32,579 nt of DNA, taken from assembly GCA_017470325.1 (NCBI GenBank), contig JAFUES010000033.1, positions 1 to 32,579 on the forward strand. Direction: 5' to 3'. A program made the translations under genes and the position numbers. The notes under the pieces are model-generated. The model searched no databases and was not told the origin of the DNA. It was given only the letters and a program-made list of their open reading frames with translations. This document shows, piece after piece, positions 1 to 7,948 of the stretch; the stretch's first letter is position 1; each line of letters starts with the position of its first letter. The DNA comes from Oscillospiraceae bacterium (GTDB lineage: Bacteria; Bacillota_A; Clostridia; Oscillospirales; Oscillospiraceae).

Positions 1-58
1 GCACCGCCGCTGTCCCGGGTCATGGTGAAGATCACCGCGACCATGATCACCAGCAGCA
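1..58. repeat. 58-bp direct repeat, copy at the window edge
   Basis: Identical base for base to 574-631, offset 573 bp (191 codons, so the ftsH frame is kept). The copy breaks off at the 11-base string tgctgctggtg (read on the minus strand), which is present both in the first TM codons and in the GVLLV codons before Walker A. The pattern fits an assembly jump at a short shared string or an in-frame tandem duplication. Confidence 0.95.
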
Positions 59-677
59 CGCCCTTGGGGATCCGCGCGCCCATGGCGGTGTAGGCCTTGG
101 GGTCCTTCAAAAAGTCCACGATCTCGGCCAGCTCTTCCTTTTCCTCGTCGCAGCCGGCCACGTCGGCAAAGGTCTTTTTGTTCTTCTCCTCACTGCCCAG
201 ACGGGTGCGGGCCTTGCTGAACTTGGCAACGCCGCCGGCACCGCCGCCCATGCGATTCATCATCACATACCACAGCACCATGGCGCCGCCCATCAACAGC
301 AGATAGGGCAGGATGCTGGCCCACCAGGGCACCACGAAGCCCTCGTTGTAGTCGTATTCCTCGATGACGCCGGACTCGTACTGATCCCAGATCATCTCCC
401 CGAAGTCCTCATAGAACAGGGAGAAGCTGTACAGGTCGTAGGTCATCTCCTCCGTGGGGTTCTCCGCGTCATCCGTGCGTACCCGCAGGATAATGGTGTT
501 GCCCTCGGTCTTGAAAGACTGCACCTTTTCGTTCTTGAACAGGTCCACCAGGTCGGAATAGTTTTCCACCTCGGCACCGCCGCTGTCCCGGGTCATGGTG
601 AAGATCACCGCGACCATGATCACCAGCAGCAGAACGTAAAAGCCCAGATCTCTTGCTCGGTTGCGTTGGGGTTTCAA
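1..677 (-). CDS. ftsH: ATP-dependent zinc metalloprotease FtsH, N-terminal part (cut by window edge, aberrant end)
   Basis: Membrane-anchored AAA+ protease that degrades misfolded membrane and regulatory proteins. I read 225 codons from a TTG at 675-677; an in-frame TAA lies 18 nt upstream with no other start between, and an AAGG ribosome site precedes it. Visible in order: a first TM segment (about residues 11-28), an extracytoplasmic domain, a second TM ([11 protein letters not shown] onward), then the start of the AAA module with [14 protein letters not shown] and [10 protein letters not shown]. The Walker A motif GPPGTGKT should follow here. Instead the frame re-enters the first TM sequence ([16 protein letters not shown]), because window bases 1-58 duplicate 574-631. 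The last 16 residues are therefore suspect. It follows hpt, the common tilS-hpt-ftsH order. Identity is firm; the end is not. Confidence 0.9.
   Translation of the reverse strand, partial: MKPQRNRARDLGFYVLLLVIMVAVIFTMTRDSGGAEVENYSDLVDLFKNEKVQSFKTEGNTIILRVRTDDAENPTEEMTYDLYSFSLFYEDFGEMIWDQYESGVIEEYDYNEGFVVPWWASILPYLLLMGGAMVLWYVMMNRMGGGAGGVAKFSKARTRLGSEEKNKKTFADVAGCDEEKEELAEIVDFLKDPKAYTAMGARIPKGVLLVIMVAVIFTMTRDSGG
574..631. repeat. 58-bp direct repeat, internal copy in the ftsH first TM region
   Basis: Partner of the copy at 1-58. This one lies in the expected place, encoding the end of the first TM segment and the residues after it, so it is taken as the genuine locus. Confidence 0.95.
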
Positions 678-689
678 GTAATGTTCACA

Positions 690-745
690 TCCTTACGTCG
701 CAGGAAGCTCGCTCCACTCCGCTTCCGCCGGGGACGGCGAAAGCT
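690..745 (-). promoter_or_regulatory. Structured leader upstream of ftsH
   Basis: Read on the minus strand, the transcript before ftsH contains gctttcgccg-tccc-cggcggaagc (721-744), a 10-bp stem with one G-U pair. Its 3' arm ggaagc (721-726 on plus) can instead pair with gcttcc at 703-708, a few bases before the ribosome site of ftsH. An outer cgcag/ctgcg pairing could enclose both. This is a visible pair of mutually exclusive folds; a regulatory role is inference. Confidence 0.35.
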
Positions 746-774
746 GCGTATCCGCTCCCTCCCTGCTCCTTTTC

Positions 775-807
775 AAAACCGATCCCATTTCATTGGGTTT
801 CGGTTTT
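775..807 (-). terminator. Hairpin between hpt and ftsH, possible terminator or attenuator
   Basis: aaaaccga (775-782) pairs with tcggtttt (800-807), with an inner ccc/ggg pairing and the apical string CCCATTTCATTGGG. The stem ends in tttt on either strand and T-rich DNA follows on the plus side (to about 820). It may partly terminate the upstream operon before ftsH. It is one of three hairpins in the window with a shared apical sequence. Confidence 0.5.
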
Positions 808-837
808 GTTATTTTCTCATTTCTTTGGCAAAGCCGC

Positions 838-872
838 TTTTCTCAAAACTCGATTCTCAAAACTCAAATCTC
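838..872 (-). repeat. Degenerate heptad repeat after hpt
   Basis: On the minus strand, starting just after the hpt stop codon, five 7-base units run in phase: GAGATTT, GAGTTTT, GAGAATC, GAGTTTT, GAGAAAA. The spacer is AT-rich against GC-rich neighbours. Similar heptad tracts occur near 16011-16040, 22353-22380 and 22914-22943. Confidence 0.7.
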
Positions 873-874
873 GT

Positions 875-1408
875 TCACTCGTAGATCTCCGGCTTGAGTA
901 CGCCGATATAGGGCAGGTTCCGGTAACGCTCGTTGTAGTCCAGGCCATAGCCCACTACAAAGGCGTCCGGCACCTCAAAGCCGGAGTAGTCCGCGTAGAT
1001 GTCCGCCTTGCGCCGGGCGGGCTTATCCATCAGGGTGGCCACCGCGATGGACGCGGGCTTGCGCACCTGCAGATAGTTTTTCAGATAATTGAGCGTTACA
1101 CCGGAGTCCAGGATATCCTCTACCAAGATGATATGCCTGCCGCCGATGTCCTCGCTCAGGTCCTTGTTGATCTTCACGGCGCCGGTGGAATTGGTGCCGC
1201 TGTAGGAGGAGACGGCCATGAAATCCATGGAACAGTTGATGGTCACATGCCGCATCAGGTCCGCCATGAAGATGAAGCAGCCCTTCAAAACCCCCACGAA
1301 AATGGGATCCTTGCCCGCATAGTCCGTCGAGATCTGCGCGCCGATGCGCGCCACATGCCGCTCCAATTCCTCCTGGGTGACCAGCACCCGCTCAATGGCA
1401 CTCTCCAT
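875..1408 (-). CDS. hpt: Hypoxanthine(-guanine) phosphoribosyltransferase
   Basis: Cytoplasmic purine-salvage enzyme that joins hypoxanthine or guanine to PRPP to give IMP or GMP. The 177-residue length is normal. The PRPP-binding loop is LVEDILDSGVT (about residues 95-105), with the two acidic residues typical of the family. The VLKGCFIFMADL segment (about 40-51), the KPARR lysine near 129 and the closing FVVGYGLDYNERYRNLPYIG stretch all match HGPRT. The start overlaps the 3' end of tilS by 17 nt, which implies translational coupling. Its place between tilS and ftsH is the standard Firmicute arrangement. The sequence gives no sign of its preference between hypoxanthine and guanine. Confidence 0.96.
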   Translation of the reverse strand: MESAIERVLVTQEELERHVARIGAQISTDYAGKDPIFVGVLKGCFIFMADLMRHVTINCSMDFMAVSSYSGTNSTGAVKINKDLSEDIGGRHIILVEDILDSGVTLNYLKNYLQVRKPASIAVATLMDKPARRKADIYADYSGFEVPDAFVVGYGLDYNERYRNLPYIGVLKPEIYE

Positions 1409-2732
1409 ACTCTGCCTCCCCGTCCTCTGTCTTCTCTATCCAGATCTGCAGCACCCGGTCCCCAGGTGCGGGAACGCTTCGCTCCGCCTGGGCCAGACCG
1501 AAGACCGCCAGGATCCCCTCCTCGTCCCGCAGGACCAGGGTCCTCTCGCGCTGTGCCCGGGTCATGCCCGCCTCGGTGAACAGGGCTTTCAGGCTCTTGC
1601 TGCAGCCCCGGCCCGCCACGCGCAGCCGGTCCCCCGGCCTGCGGCCGGTGCAAATCAGTCTACCACATATATTCGCATATTTGAAGCTGTAAGTTTTGAA
1701 CAAGCCGTGAATTTCTTCGTAATGTTCCGTAAACATTGTGTGCAATCGAATTCCCAGCTCCGGGATCGCCAGGGTCTCCCCCGGCGTCAGCTCCCGCTCC
1801 GGGATCGCAGCGCTATCCTCCGGAGAAAACCACAGCCGTCCCTGCTCCCGCCGCAGCCGCGCGCCGGGCAGGTCCAACATGGCCCGCTCCGTCCCCCGGC
1901 ACAGGGCCAGGGCCGCGTCCACATGCTTCTGCTCCAGCGTCTCCGGGCACAGCGCACGCAGCACACGGGACGCGATCGCCGGATGCAGGGCAGCCAGCGC
2001 GTCCAGCGGCAGGCTCTCCCCGTCGAAATGCGCCTCGACAAAGTCCGCCGCCAGGGCCTGCAGGCAATCCTCATCCTGCCGCAGCAGGGCCGCCGTGCGG
2101 CCAACCGCCGCCGCGAAGGCGGGGTTCAGTTCCCGCAGCACCGGTGTGACATGGTGGCGCAGGAGATTGCGGGCGTAGGCGTCGCTGCCGTTGCTGCTGT
2201 CCTCCACATGGGGGACGCCGTTTTTTTTCAGATAATCCTCGATCTCCGCCCGGGTGCAGCTCAGCAGCGGCCGGACGAGCTTCCCCCGGACAGGCGGGAT
2301 GCCGCCAAGCCCGGCGGTGCCGCTGCCCCGGCACAGGTGCAGCAGCAGGGTCTCGGCGTTGTCGTCGGCGTTGTGGGCGGTGGCGATCCGATCACAGCCC
2401 AGCTGCTCAGCCGTCCGCTCCAGGAAGGCGTAGCGCAGCTCTCTGGCCGCCGCCTCGATCCCCTGCCCGGCCGCCGCCGCGTGGGTCTTCACGTCGCCGT
2501 GCTCCACCACGCAGGGGATGCCCTGCGACCCGCACCAGTCGGCGACGAAGGCCGCGTCCCGCAGGGCTTCTCCTCCCCGCAGGCCGTGCTCGTAGTGGGC
2601 GGCATAGACTTCGATCCCCAGCTCCGCCCGCCTGCTCCACAGCAGGTGCAGCAGACACATGGAGTCCGCCCCGCCGGACACGGCGCAGAGCACCCGGCTG
2701 CCCGCCGGCAGCAGCGAAAGCTCAGGCGTCAT
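1392..2732 (-). CDS. tilS: tRNA(Ile)-lysidine synthase
   Basis: Essential ATP-dependent enzyme that converts C34 of the CAU-anticodon tRNA-Ile to lysidine so that it reads AUA codons. The 446-residue protein opens with the N-type PP-loop ATPase motif SGGADS (residues 19-24). It has the family's AHNADDNAETLLLHLCRGSG segment and a C-terminal TilS-type domain (about 355-430, with CTGRRPGDRLR and KSLKALFTEAGM). It overlaps dnaB upstream by 11 nt and hpt downstream by 17 nt, so all three are probably translated in a coupled way. Identification rests on both domains and on the gene order. Confidence 0.95.
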   Translation of the reverse strand: MTPELSLLPAGSRVLCAVSGGADSMCLLHLLWSRRAELGIEVYAAHYEHGLRGGEALRDAAFVADWCGSQGIPCVVEHGDVKTHAAAAGQGIEAAARELRYAFLERTAEQLGCDRIATAHNADDNAETLLLHLCRGSGTAGLGGIPPVRGKLVRPLLSCTRAEIEDYLKKNGVPHVEDSSNGSDAYARNLLRHHVTPVLRELNPAFAAAVGRTAALLRQDEDCLQALAADFVEAHFDGESLPLDALAALHPAIASRVLRALCPETLEQKHVDAALALCRGTERAMLDLPGARLRREQGRLWFSPEDSAAIPERELTPGETLAIPELGIRLHTMFTEHYEEIHGLFKTYSFKYANICGRLICTGRRPGDRLRVAGRGCSKSLKALFTEAGMTRAQRERTLVLRDEEGILAVFGLAQAERSVPAPGDRVLQIWIEKTEDGEAEYGECH

Positions 2733-4065
2733 CGTAGCGCCGCTCCACAGACTGGAAGGAGGTGTACTCCGGCAGCCAGGCCAGCTCCACCGTTCCCGTG
2801 GAGCCCTTGCGGTTTTTCAGCACGATGGCCTCTGCCAGATTGGGATTTTCACATTCTTTGTTATAGTAGCCCTCACGGTACAGGCCGATGACCACGTCCG
2901 CGTCCTGCTCGATGGCGCCGGATTCACGCAGGTCGGAGAGCATGGGCCGCTTCTCCTGCCGGGTCTCGCTGGCACGGGACAGCTGGCTCAGGCACACCAC
3001 CGGCACGTTCAGCTCCTTGGCCATGATCTTCATCATACGGCTGATGTCGCTGACCGCCTGGGTGCGGCTCTCGTTAGACCAGCTGTGGCCGCTGCCCGCC
3101 GACTGCATCAGCTGCAGGTAGTCGATAACCACCAGGTCCAGCTTGTTGAGTCTGCGGCACTGGGCATTCATATCGGACACCGTCAGGGTGGGGTTGTCGT
3201 CGATGCGGATATCGGTGGCGCTAATGGTCTGGGCCGCGTCGGAAATGTCCCGCCACTGCTGCTCGGTCAGCTGGCCGGTCAGCAGGTTCTGGGAAGGCAC
3301 CAGCGCCGCCCGGGACAGGAAGCGGGACACCAGCTGCTCCCGGGACATTTCCAGGGAGAAGATGGCCACCGTCTTGCCCAAATTCATGGCCGCGTGCAGG
3401 GCGATGTTCAGAGCAATGCTGGTCTTGCCCATGCCGGGCCGGGCGGCGATCAGCACGAACTCACCCTTGTTCAGGCCCAGGATCATCCGGTCCAGATCCG
3501 GCAGACCCGTGGACAGGCCGGGGATCCGGCTGCCGGAGGCCGCCGCCTCGTTCATGTTGTCGATCACGTTCTGCATCACCGAAGCAATCGGCATCAGGCC
3601 GCCCACGGACCGGCCCTGGCGCAGGGCGTAGATCTTCCGCTCCGCCGCCTCCAGCATGGCGTCAGCCTCGCCGGCGCCCTCGTAGACCATGGTGTTGATC
3701 TCGTCCGCGGTCTCGCCCAGACGGCGCAGCAGCGCCCGGTCCCGCACGATGGCCGCGTATTCCAGGACGTTGGCCGCAGTGGGCGTCTGGCGCATGACCT
3801 CCGCCACATACTCCGGGCAGTTGTCCTGATACACGCCCCGGACCTTCATCTGGTCCAGGACCGTCACCGGGTCGATGGTCTGCCCATAAGAGAACATGGT
3901 GTAGACCGTCTCATAGATATCCCGGTTGAGCTTGCTGTAAAACTCATCCGCCTTCAGCTGCTCCAGGACCTCCGGCACGCAGTTGGGGTCGATCAGAATA
4001 GACCCTATGACCGCCTGTTCCGCCTGCGCGGACTGGGGTATTTTTCTGCCCAGAAGCTCGTCCAT
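2722..4065 (-). CDS. dnaB: Replicative DNA helicase DnaB
   Basis: Hexameric 5'-3' helicase that unwinds the replication fork. The N-terminal DnaB domain (about residues 8-110) opens with IPQSAQAEQAVIGSIL. The RecA-like C-terminal domain carries Walker A RPGMGKTS (209-216), FSLEM (236-240), Walker B LVVIDYLQLM (311-320) and the LSQLSR stretch (359-364). Length 447 is normal and I see no intein. It lies 23 nt after rplI, and its 3' end overlaps tilS by 11 nt. The gdpP-rplI-dnaB order is widely conserved in Firmicutes. Confidence 0.97.
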   Translation of the reverse strand: MDELLGRKIPQSAQAEQAVIGSILIDPNCVPEVLEQLKADEFYSKLNRDIYETVYTMFSYGQTIDPVTVLDQMKVRGVYQDNCPEYVAEVMRQTPTAANVLEYAAIVRDRALLRRLGETADEINTMVYEGAGEADAMLEAAERKIYALRQGRSVGGLMPIASVMQNVIDNMNEAAASGSRIPGLSTGLPDLDRMILGLNKGEFVLIAARPGMGKTSIALNIALHAAMNLGKTVAIFSLEMSREQLVSRFLSRAALVPSQNLLTGQLTEQQWRDISDAAQTISATDIRIDDNPTLTVSDMNAQCRRLNKLDLVVIDYLQLMQSAGSGHSWSNESRTQAVSDISRMMKIMAKELNVPVVCLSQLSRASETRQEKRPMLSDLRESGAIEQDADVVIGLYREGYYNKECENPNLAEAIVLKNRKGSTGTVELAWLPEYTSFQSVERRYDDA

Positions 4066-4088
4066 GATGAAACCTCTCTAACGCTCTT

Positions 4089-4538
4089 TTACTTCTCCTC
4101 GACCACCAGCACGTTGATGTTGCCGCTGATCTCATAGCCCAGCTTGGCCTTGACGGTGTAGCTGCCGAAGGACTTGATGGGCTCGGCCTGGACGATCTTG
4201 TTCTTCTCGATGTCCATGTCGAACTGCTCCTTGAGGGCCTTGCTGATGGCCTCGGAGGTGACGGCGCCGAAGAGCTTGCCATTGCTGCCCGCCTTGGCCC
4301 GCACGGTCACCTGCACGGCGCCCAGCTGCTTGGCGTAAGCCTCGGCCTGGGCCTTCTCCTTGGCGATCTGGGCGGCCTTGGCCTTCTCCTTCAGCTTCAG
4401 GGCGTTGAGATTGTCGGCCGTGGCCTCGGTAGCCAGGCCCCGGGGGATCAGATAGTTGCGGGCATAACCCTGGGAGACCTCTTTCATCTCGCCCTTTTTG
4501 CCCTGGCCCTTTACGTCGGTATTGAAAATGACTTTCAT
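4089..4538 (-). CDS. rplI: 50S ribosomal protein L9
   Basis: Large-subunit protein that binds 23S rRNA near the L1 stalk and helps keep the reading frame. The 149 residues match the family. The N-terminal RNA-binding domain starts [17 protein letters not shown] and contains the signature [13 protein letters not shown]; a charged connecting helix (about 45-75) leads to the C-terminal domain. It lies 38 nt after gdpP and 23 nt before dnaB in the same operon. A clear ribosome site (AGGAG) precedes its ATG. Confidence 0.97.
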   Translation of the reverse strand: MKVIFNTDVKGQGKKGEMKEVSQGYARNYLIPRGLATEATADNLNALKLKEKAKAAQIAKEKAQAEAYAKQLGAVQVTVRAKAGSNGKLFGAVTSEAISKALKEQFDMDIEKNKIVQAEPIKSFGSYTVKAKLGYEISGNINVLVVEEK

Positions 4539-4576
4539 GTTCGTATTCTCCTTCCTATGTTCCTGCCGCGGCCTTC

Positions 4577-6577
4577 TCAGGCCTGGCCCAGATATTCGTC
4601 GATGGCGCCGCGGACCTTCTCCACCGCCTCGCCCACGGTGGTGTCGGCCAGTTGGGCCGCCGCCGCGCTGCGGTTGCCGCCGCCGCCCAGCTTCTCCATG
4701 AGGATCTGCACGTTCAGCTCGCCGATGGACCGGGCGGAGATCTGCACTCCGCCCTGCCCGTCGGGCACAATGACCACCGAGGCGTCCACGCCGGAGATGT
4801 TCAGCAGCTCGTCCGCCGCCTTGGCCGCGGTGACGCGCTCCTGGGTCTCCTCCGTGGCGGCGATGGCCACCTGCCGGTACTGCTCGGCCAGCTGCAGGAT
4901 CTTGTAGCGGGCTACGGTCCTGTCCATATCGGTCTGGAACAGCTTCTTGACCTCCGTGGTATCCGCGCCCGCCCGGCGCAGCCAGGCCGCCGCGTCAAAG
5001 GTACGCTCGCCGGTGCGCAGGGAAAAGCTCTTGGTGTCCAGCACGATGCCGGAGAGCATGGCCTCCGCCTCGCAGCGCAGCACATCCGCCGGCTCCGCCA
5101 CCTCCTGCAGGATCTCCGTCAGCAGCTCGCAGGCGGAGGAGGCGTAGGGCTCAATAAAGCCCAGGGCCGCGTTGTGGATATAAGTTGCGGCCACCCGGTG
5201 ATGGTCGATGACGGCCACCCGGTTGCAGGCGTCCAGCAGATCCGGATCCTCTACCTGCTCGGGCCGGTTGGTGTCCACGACCACCAGCAGGGTCCGTCCG
5301 TCGGCGGCCAGCATGGCCTCCTGGGGCGTCAGAAAAGTGTCCTTGTATTCCGGCTCCCGCTTCATCCGCTCCAGCAGCTGCCCCACGGCGTTCAGCGTGG
5401 GGTGGATGACGATGCTGCACTTCACGCCGCATTTTCTCGCCAGACAGCAGACGCCCACCGCGGCGCCCAGCGCGTCCAGGTCGGCCATCTTGTGGCCCAT
5501 GACCAGAACCTTGGAGGAATCCCGCACCAGCTCCGCCAGGGTATTGGCCATGACCCGGGAGCGGACCTTGGTACGCTTTTCCACCTCGCTGCCCCGGCCG
5601 CCGAAGAACTCAAAGCTGAGCCGGTTCTTGATAACCGTCTGGTCGCCGCCCCGGGACAGGGCCAGCTCCGTGGCCATATCCGCAAACTGCAGCCCCTCGC
5701 CGAAGCTGGCGGCGTCCTCGCCCAGGCCGATGCTGATGGAGGCCTCGATGCCGTTGGGGTTCTTTACCCGGTGCATCTCCTCCACCAGACGGAAGCGGTC
5801 CTGCTTCATCTGGCCCAGGCTCTGCTTGTCCACCATCAGCAGGAAGCGGTCCCTGTCGTAGCGGCGGATAATGCCGTTGTAGCCGCCCACCCACTGGCTG
5901 AGCATCTCCTCGATGGAGTCGCGCATCTCGTTTTTCACGCGCTCCGGCTGGTTGCGGGCCAGCTCCTCCAGATTGTCGATGACGATGATGCCCGGCACCG
6001 GGCGGGAATTTTCATATTTCTGGCGGATATCGTCATACTCTGTAATATCCACCCAATAGGTGATGCCCATGAAGGCGCTGTCGTCCTCGCTCTTTTCCGA
6101 GCGGATCAGATTGCCGTGGAGCTGATACTTTCTGCCGTCCACCTCCAGCAGCGTGGGATATTGGGTCTTCCCCTCCAGCAGCCACTTGCCGGAGAACTGG
6201 GGCACCATGTCCGTGATGCTGGCGTCCAGCCGGGTGCCGGTGGCGCCGCACATCTGGAAGAACATATCGTTGCCCCAGACGATGGTGGAGTCATCCAGCC
6301 GGAACACGGCGATGGGCAGGGGGAAGTTCATCAGGGTGTTGTTCTTGGCGTTTTCCGTGTCGTAGGTGACAGACTCGATATAGGCGGCCAGCTGCCGTTC
6401 CTTGATGCGCCGGGCGATCAGCGTATAGACCACCAGCACCACGATCACCGCACCCTCGGCCGCGGCAAGGTAGTACATTCGGAAGTACAGCGTAGCCAGG
6501 GCAAAGAACACCATGAACAGCAGATGGATGCCCACCCCCGGCTCCGAAAGCCGTTTGAGATTCTTGTTGGATTTCAC
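4577..6577 (-). CDS. gdpP: Cyclic-di-AMP phosphodiesterase GdpP (DHH family)
   Basis: Membrane-bound enzyme that hydrolyses c-di-AMP to pApA and so affects osmotic balance, cell wall and potassium uptake. I start it at GTG 6575-6577, because GGGGAGG lies 7 nt before it; an ATG 36 nt upstream has no ribosome site. That gives 666 residues. Order: two TM helices (about 16-56), a PAS-like domain (about 70-185), a degenerate GGDEF domain (about 195-335, no intact GGDEF), then DHH and DHHA1 domains. Metal ligands are visible in GHKMADLDA (H362, D366, D368), VVDTN (D435), the DHH triad (458-460) and GIVLDTK (D514). A GGGG substrate-binding motif lies near 631. First gene of the operon with rplI and dnaB. 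Confidence 0.95.
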   Translation of the reverse strand: MKSNKNLKRLSEPGVGIHLLFMVFFALATLYFRMYYLAAAEGAVIVVLVVYTLIARRIKERQLAAYIESVTYDTENAKNNTLMNFPLPIAVFRLDDSTIVWGNDMFFQMCGATGTRLDASITDMVPQFSGKWLLEGKTQYPTLLEVDGRKYQLHGNLIRSEKSEDDSAFMGITYWVDITEYDDIRQKYENSRPVPGIIVIDNLEELARNQPERVKNEMRDSIEEMLSQWVGGYNGIIRRYDRDRFLLMVDKQSLGQMKQDRFRLVEEMHRVKNPNGIEASISIGLGEDAASFGEGLQFADMATELALSRGGDQTVIKNRLSFEFFGGRGSEVEKRTKVRSRVMANTLAELVRDSSKVLVMGHKMADLDALGAAVGVCCLARKCGVKCSIVIHPTLNAVGQLLERMKREPEYKDTFLTPQEAMLAADGRTLLVVVDTNRPEQVEDPDLLDACNRVAVIDHHRVAATYIHNAALGFIEPYASSACELLTEILQEVAEPADVLRCEAEAMLSGIVLDTKSFSLRTGERTFDAAAWLRRAGADTTEVKKLFQTDMDRTVARYKILQLAEQYRQVAIAATEETQERVTAAKAADELLNISGVDASVVIVPDGQGGVQISARSIGELNVQILMEKLGGGGNRSAAAAQLADTTVGEAVEKVRGAIDEYLGQA

Positions 6578-6619
6578 CGGCGCACCTCCCCGTAAGTTGA
6601 GATACTGATACAAGAATAT

Positions 6620-6648
6620 ATTATATCAAATCTATTTTCTCTTTACAA
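6620..6648 (-). promoter_or_regulatory. Sigma-A promoter of the gdpP operon
   Basis: On the minus strand, TTGTAA (plus 6643-6648) and TATAAT (plus 6620-6625) are separated by 17 bases. The perfect -10 and the spacing make this the likely start for gdpP-rplI-dnaB-tilS-hpt. Confidence 0.75.
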
Positions 6649-6730
6649 CAAATAATTTACTCCCAGAGACAAATAATAACAGCGCAGCGCGGCCTATGTG
6701 CGCCGCGGAGTCGAGGAAGGGAGGGATCCT

Positions 6731-7777
6731 GTGAAAGCGGTCATCATGGCCGGCGGCCAGGGCACACGCCTGAAGGCCGTCACCGGCGAGCGGCCCAAGC
6801 CCCTGGTGCCCCTGTTGGGCAGGCCCCTGATGGAACATATCCTGCTTCTGCTGCGAAAGCACGGCTTTACGGACGTCTGCGCGGCGGTCCGCTACCGGGC
6901 GGAGGACATCATAGACTGCTTCGGCGACGGCAGCCGCCTGGGCCTGCAGCTGCAGTACCGGGTGGAGGGCCGGCCCCTGGGCACCGCCGGGAGCGTGAAA
7001 AACTGCGCGGACTTCATCGGGGAGGAGGACGTGCTGGTGATCAGCGGCGACGCCGCCTGCGACTTTGACCTGTCGCAGCTGCTGCAGCGCCACCGGGAGA
7101 GCCGGGCCGCCGTGACCCTGGCCCTGTACCGGAACCCGGAGCCCCTGCGCTACGGCCTCACCGTCACCGGGGACGACGGCCGGGTGCGGGCCTTCATCGA
7201 AAAGCCCGGCTGGGGCCGGGTGGTGACGGACCTGGTGAACACCGGGATCTATGTCCTCTCCCCGGAGGCCCTGGCCTGCATCCCGGCAGACAGGGAATTC
7301 GACTTCGCCAAAGACCTGTTTCCCCTGCTGCTCAAGCAGGACCGGCTGCTGCTGGGCGTGCCCATGGAGGGCTACTGGTGCGACGTGGGCACGCCGCTGT
7401 CCTACTACCGCTGCTGCGTGGACGCCCTGGAGGGGCGGCTGGCCCTGCCGGTGCCGGAGGCCTTTCGTCCCGCCGCCGCAACCGACGAGCCTGCCGACAC
7501 CGAAGCGGCAACGGCCCGGCTGGAATGCGCCTGCCGCAGCCGTGCGGAGCTGATGGGCGCCCTGTCCCGCTGTATGCTGGAAATGAACGCGGACTACAGC
7601 GACGGCATCCGCCTGGACGGCGACAGCTACAAGCTGCATATCGCGCCGCTGGCCCAGCGCTCGGCCATCCGCATCGATGTGGACGCGCCCGACGCGGAAT
7701 TTGCCCGGGAATTGGCCATTTCCGCCCGGGATCTTGTCCGTGCTCTCGAGGAAGATCCGCAGCCTCCACAAATTTGA
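6731..7777 (+). CDS. Sugar-1-phosphate nucleotidyltransferase with a C-terminal phosphohexomutase-like remnant
   Basis: Probable NDP-sugar pyrophosphorylase (sugar-1-phosphate + NTP to NDP-sugar). The start is GTG 6731, 7 nt after GGGAGG, giving 348 residues. Residues 1-235 form the nucleotidyltransferase fold: GGQGTRLKAVTGERPKPLVP (8-27), the RPLGTAG loop (81-87), ISGDAACDFD (104-113), FIEKPG (155-160) and GYWCDVGTP (214-222). After a Pro/Ala linker (about 240-262), residues 268-340 (RAELMGALSR, SDGIRLDGDSYKLHIAPL, RIDVDAPDAEFARELA) resemble the C-terminal domain IV of phosphomannomutase/phosphoglucomutase. Larger proteins fuse the same N-terminal domain to hexapeptide repeats plus a whole mutase; here the middle seems to be missing. 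The nucleotide and sugar cannot be told from the sequence. It is divergent from gdpP. Confidence 0.85.
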   Translation: MKAVIMAGGQGTRLKAVTGERPKPLVPLLGRPLMEHILLLLRKHGFTDVCAAVRYRAEDIIDCFGDGSRLGLQLQYRVEGRPLGTAGSVKNCADFIGEEDVLVISGDAACDFDLSQLLQRHRESRAAVTLALYRNPEPLRYGLTVTGDDGRVRAFIEKPGWGRVVTDLVNTGIYVLSPEALACIPADREFDFAKDLFPLLLKQDRLLLGVPMEGYWCDVGTPLSYYRCCVDALEGRLALPVPEAFRPAAATDEPADTEAATARLECACRSRAELMGALSRCMLEMNADYSDGIRLDGDSYKLHIAPLAQRSAIRIDVDAPDAEFARELAISARDLVRALEEDPQPPQI

Positions 7778-7852
7778 GAGCTGAAAACCGAGAGGGTCAG
7801 TTGCCTGCCGCCCTTGTCGGATAATAATAAATCTTATACTTTTTTAAAAAAC

Positions 7853-7881
7853 TTGTTTCCTTGATTTCTTAGTGCTATACT
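7853..7881 (+). promoter_or_regulatory. Sigma-A promoter of the tandem-domain lipoprotein gene
   Basis: TTGTTT (7853-7858), a 17-base spacer and TATACT (7876-7881), 67 bases before the ATG. It sits in a marked AT-rich stretch (7820-7880). Confidence 0.65.
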
Positions 7882-7948
7882 TGAATCGGCCGAACAGCGG
7901 AGATCCCGCAGTCGGCTTCAAGCTTGTTTTGAGGATGAGAGGGTAAAC

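Noticed and set aside
4652..6595. Long plus-strand open frame opposite gdpP
   Set aside because: gdpP has clear domains and catalytic residues; the antisense frame has none.
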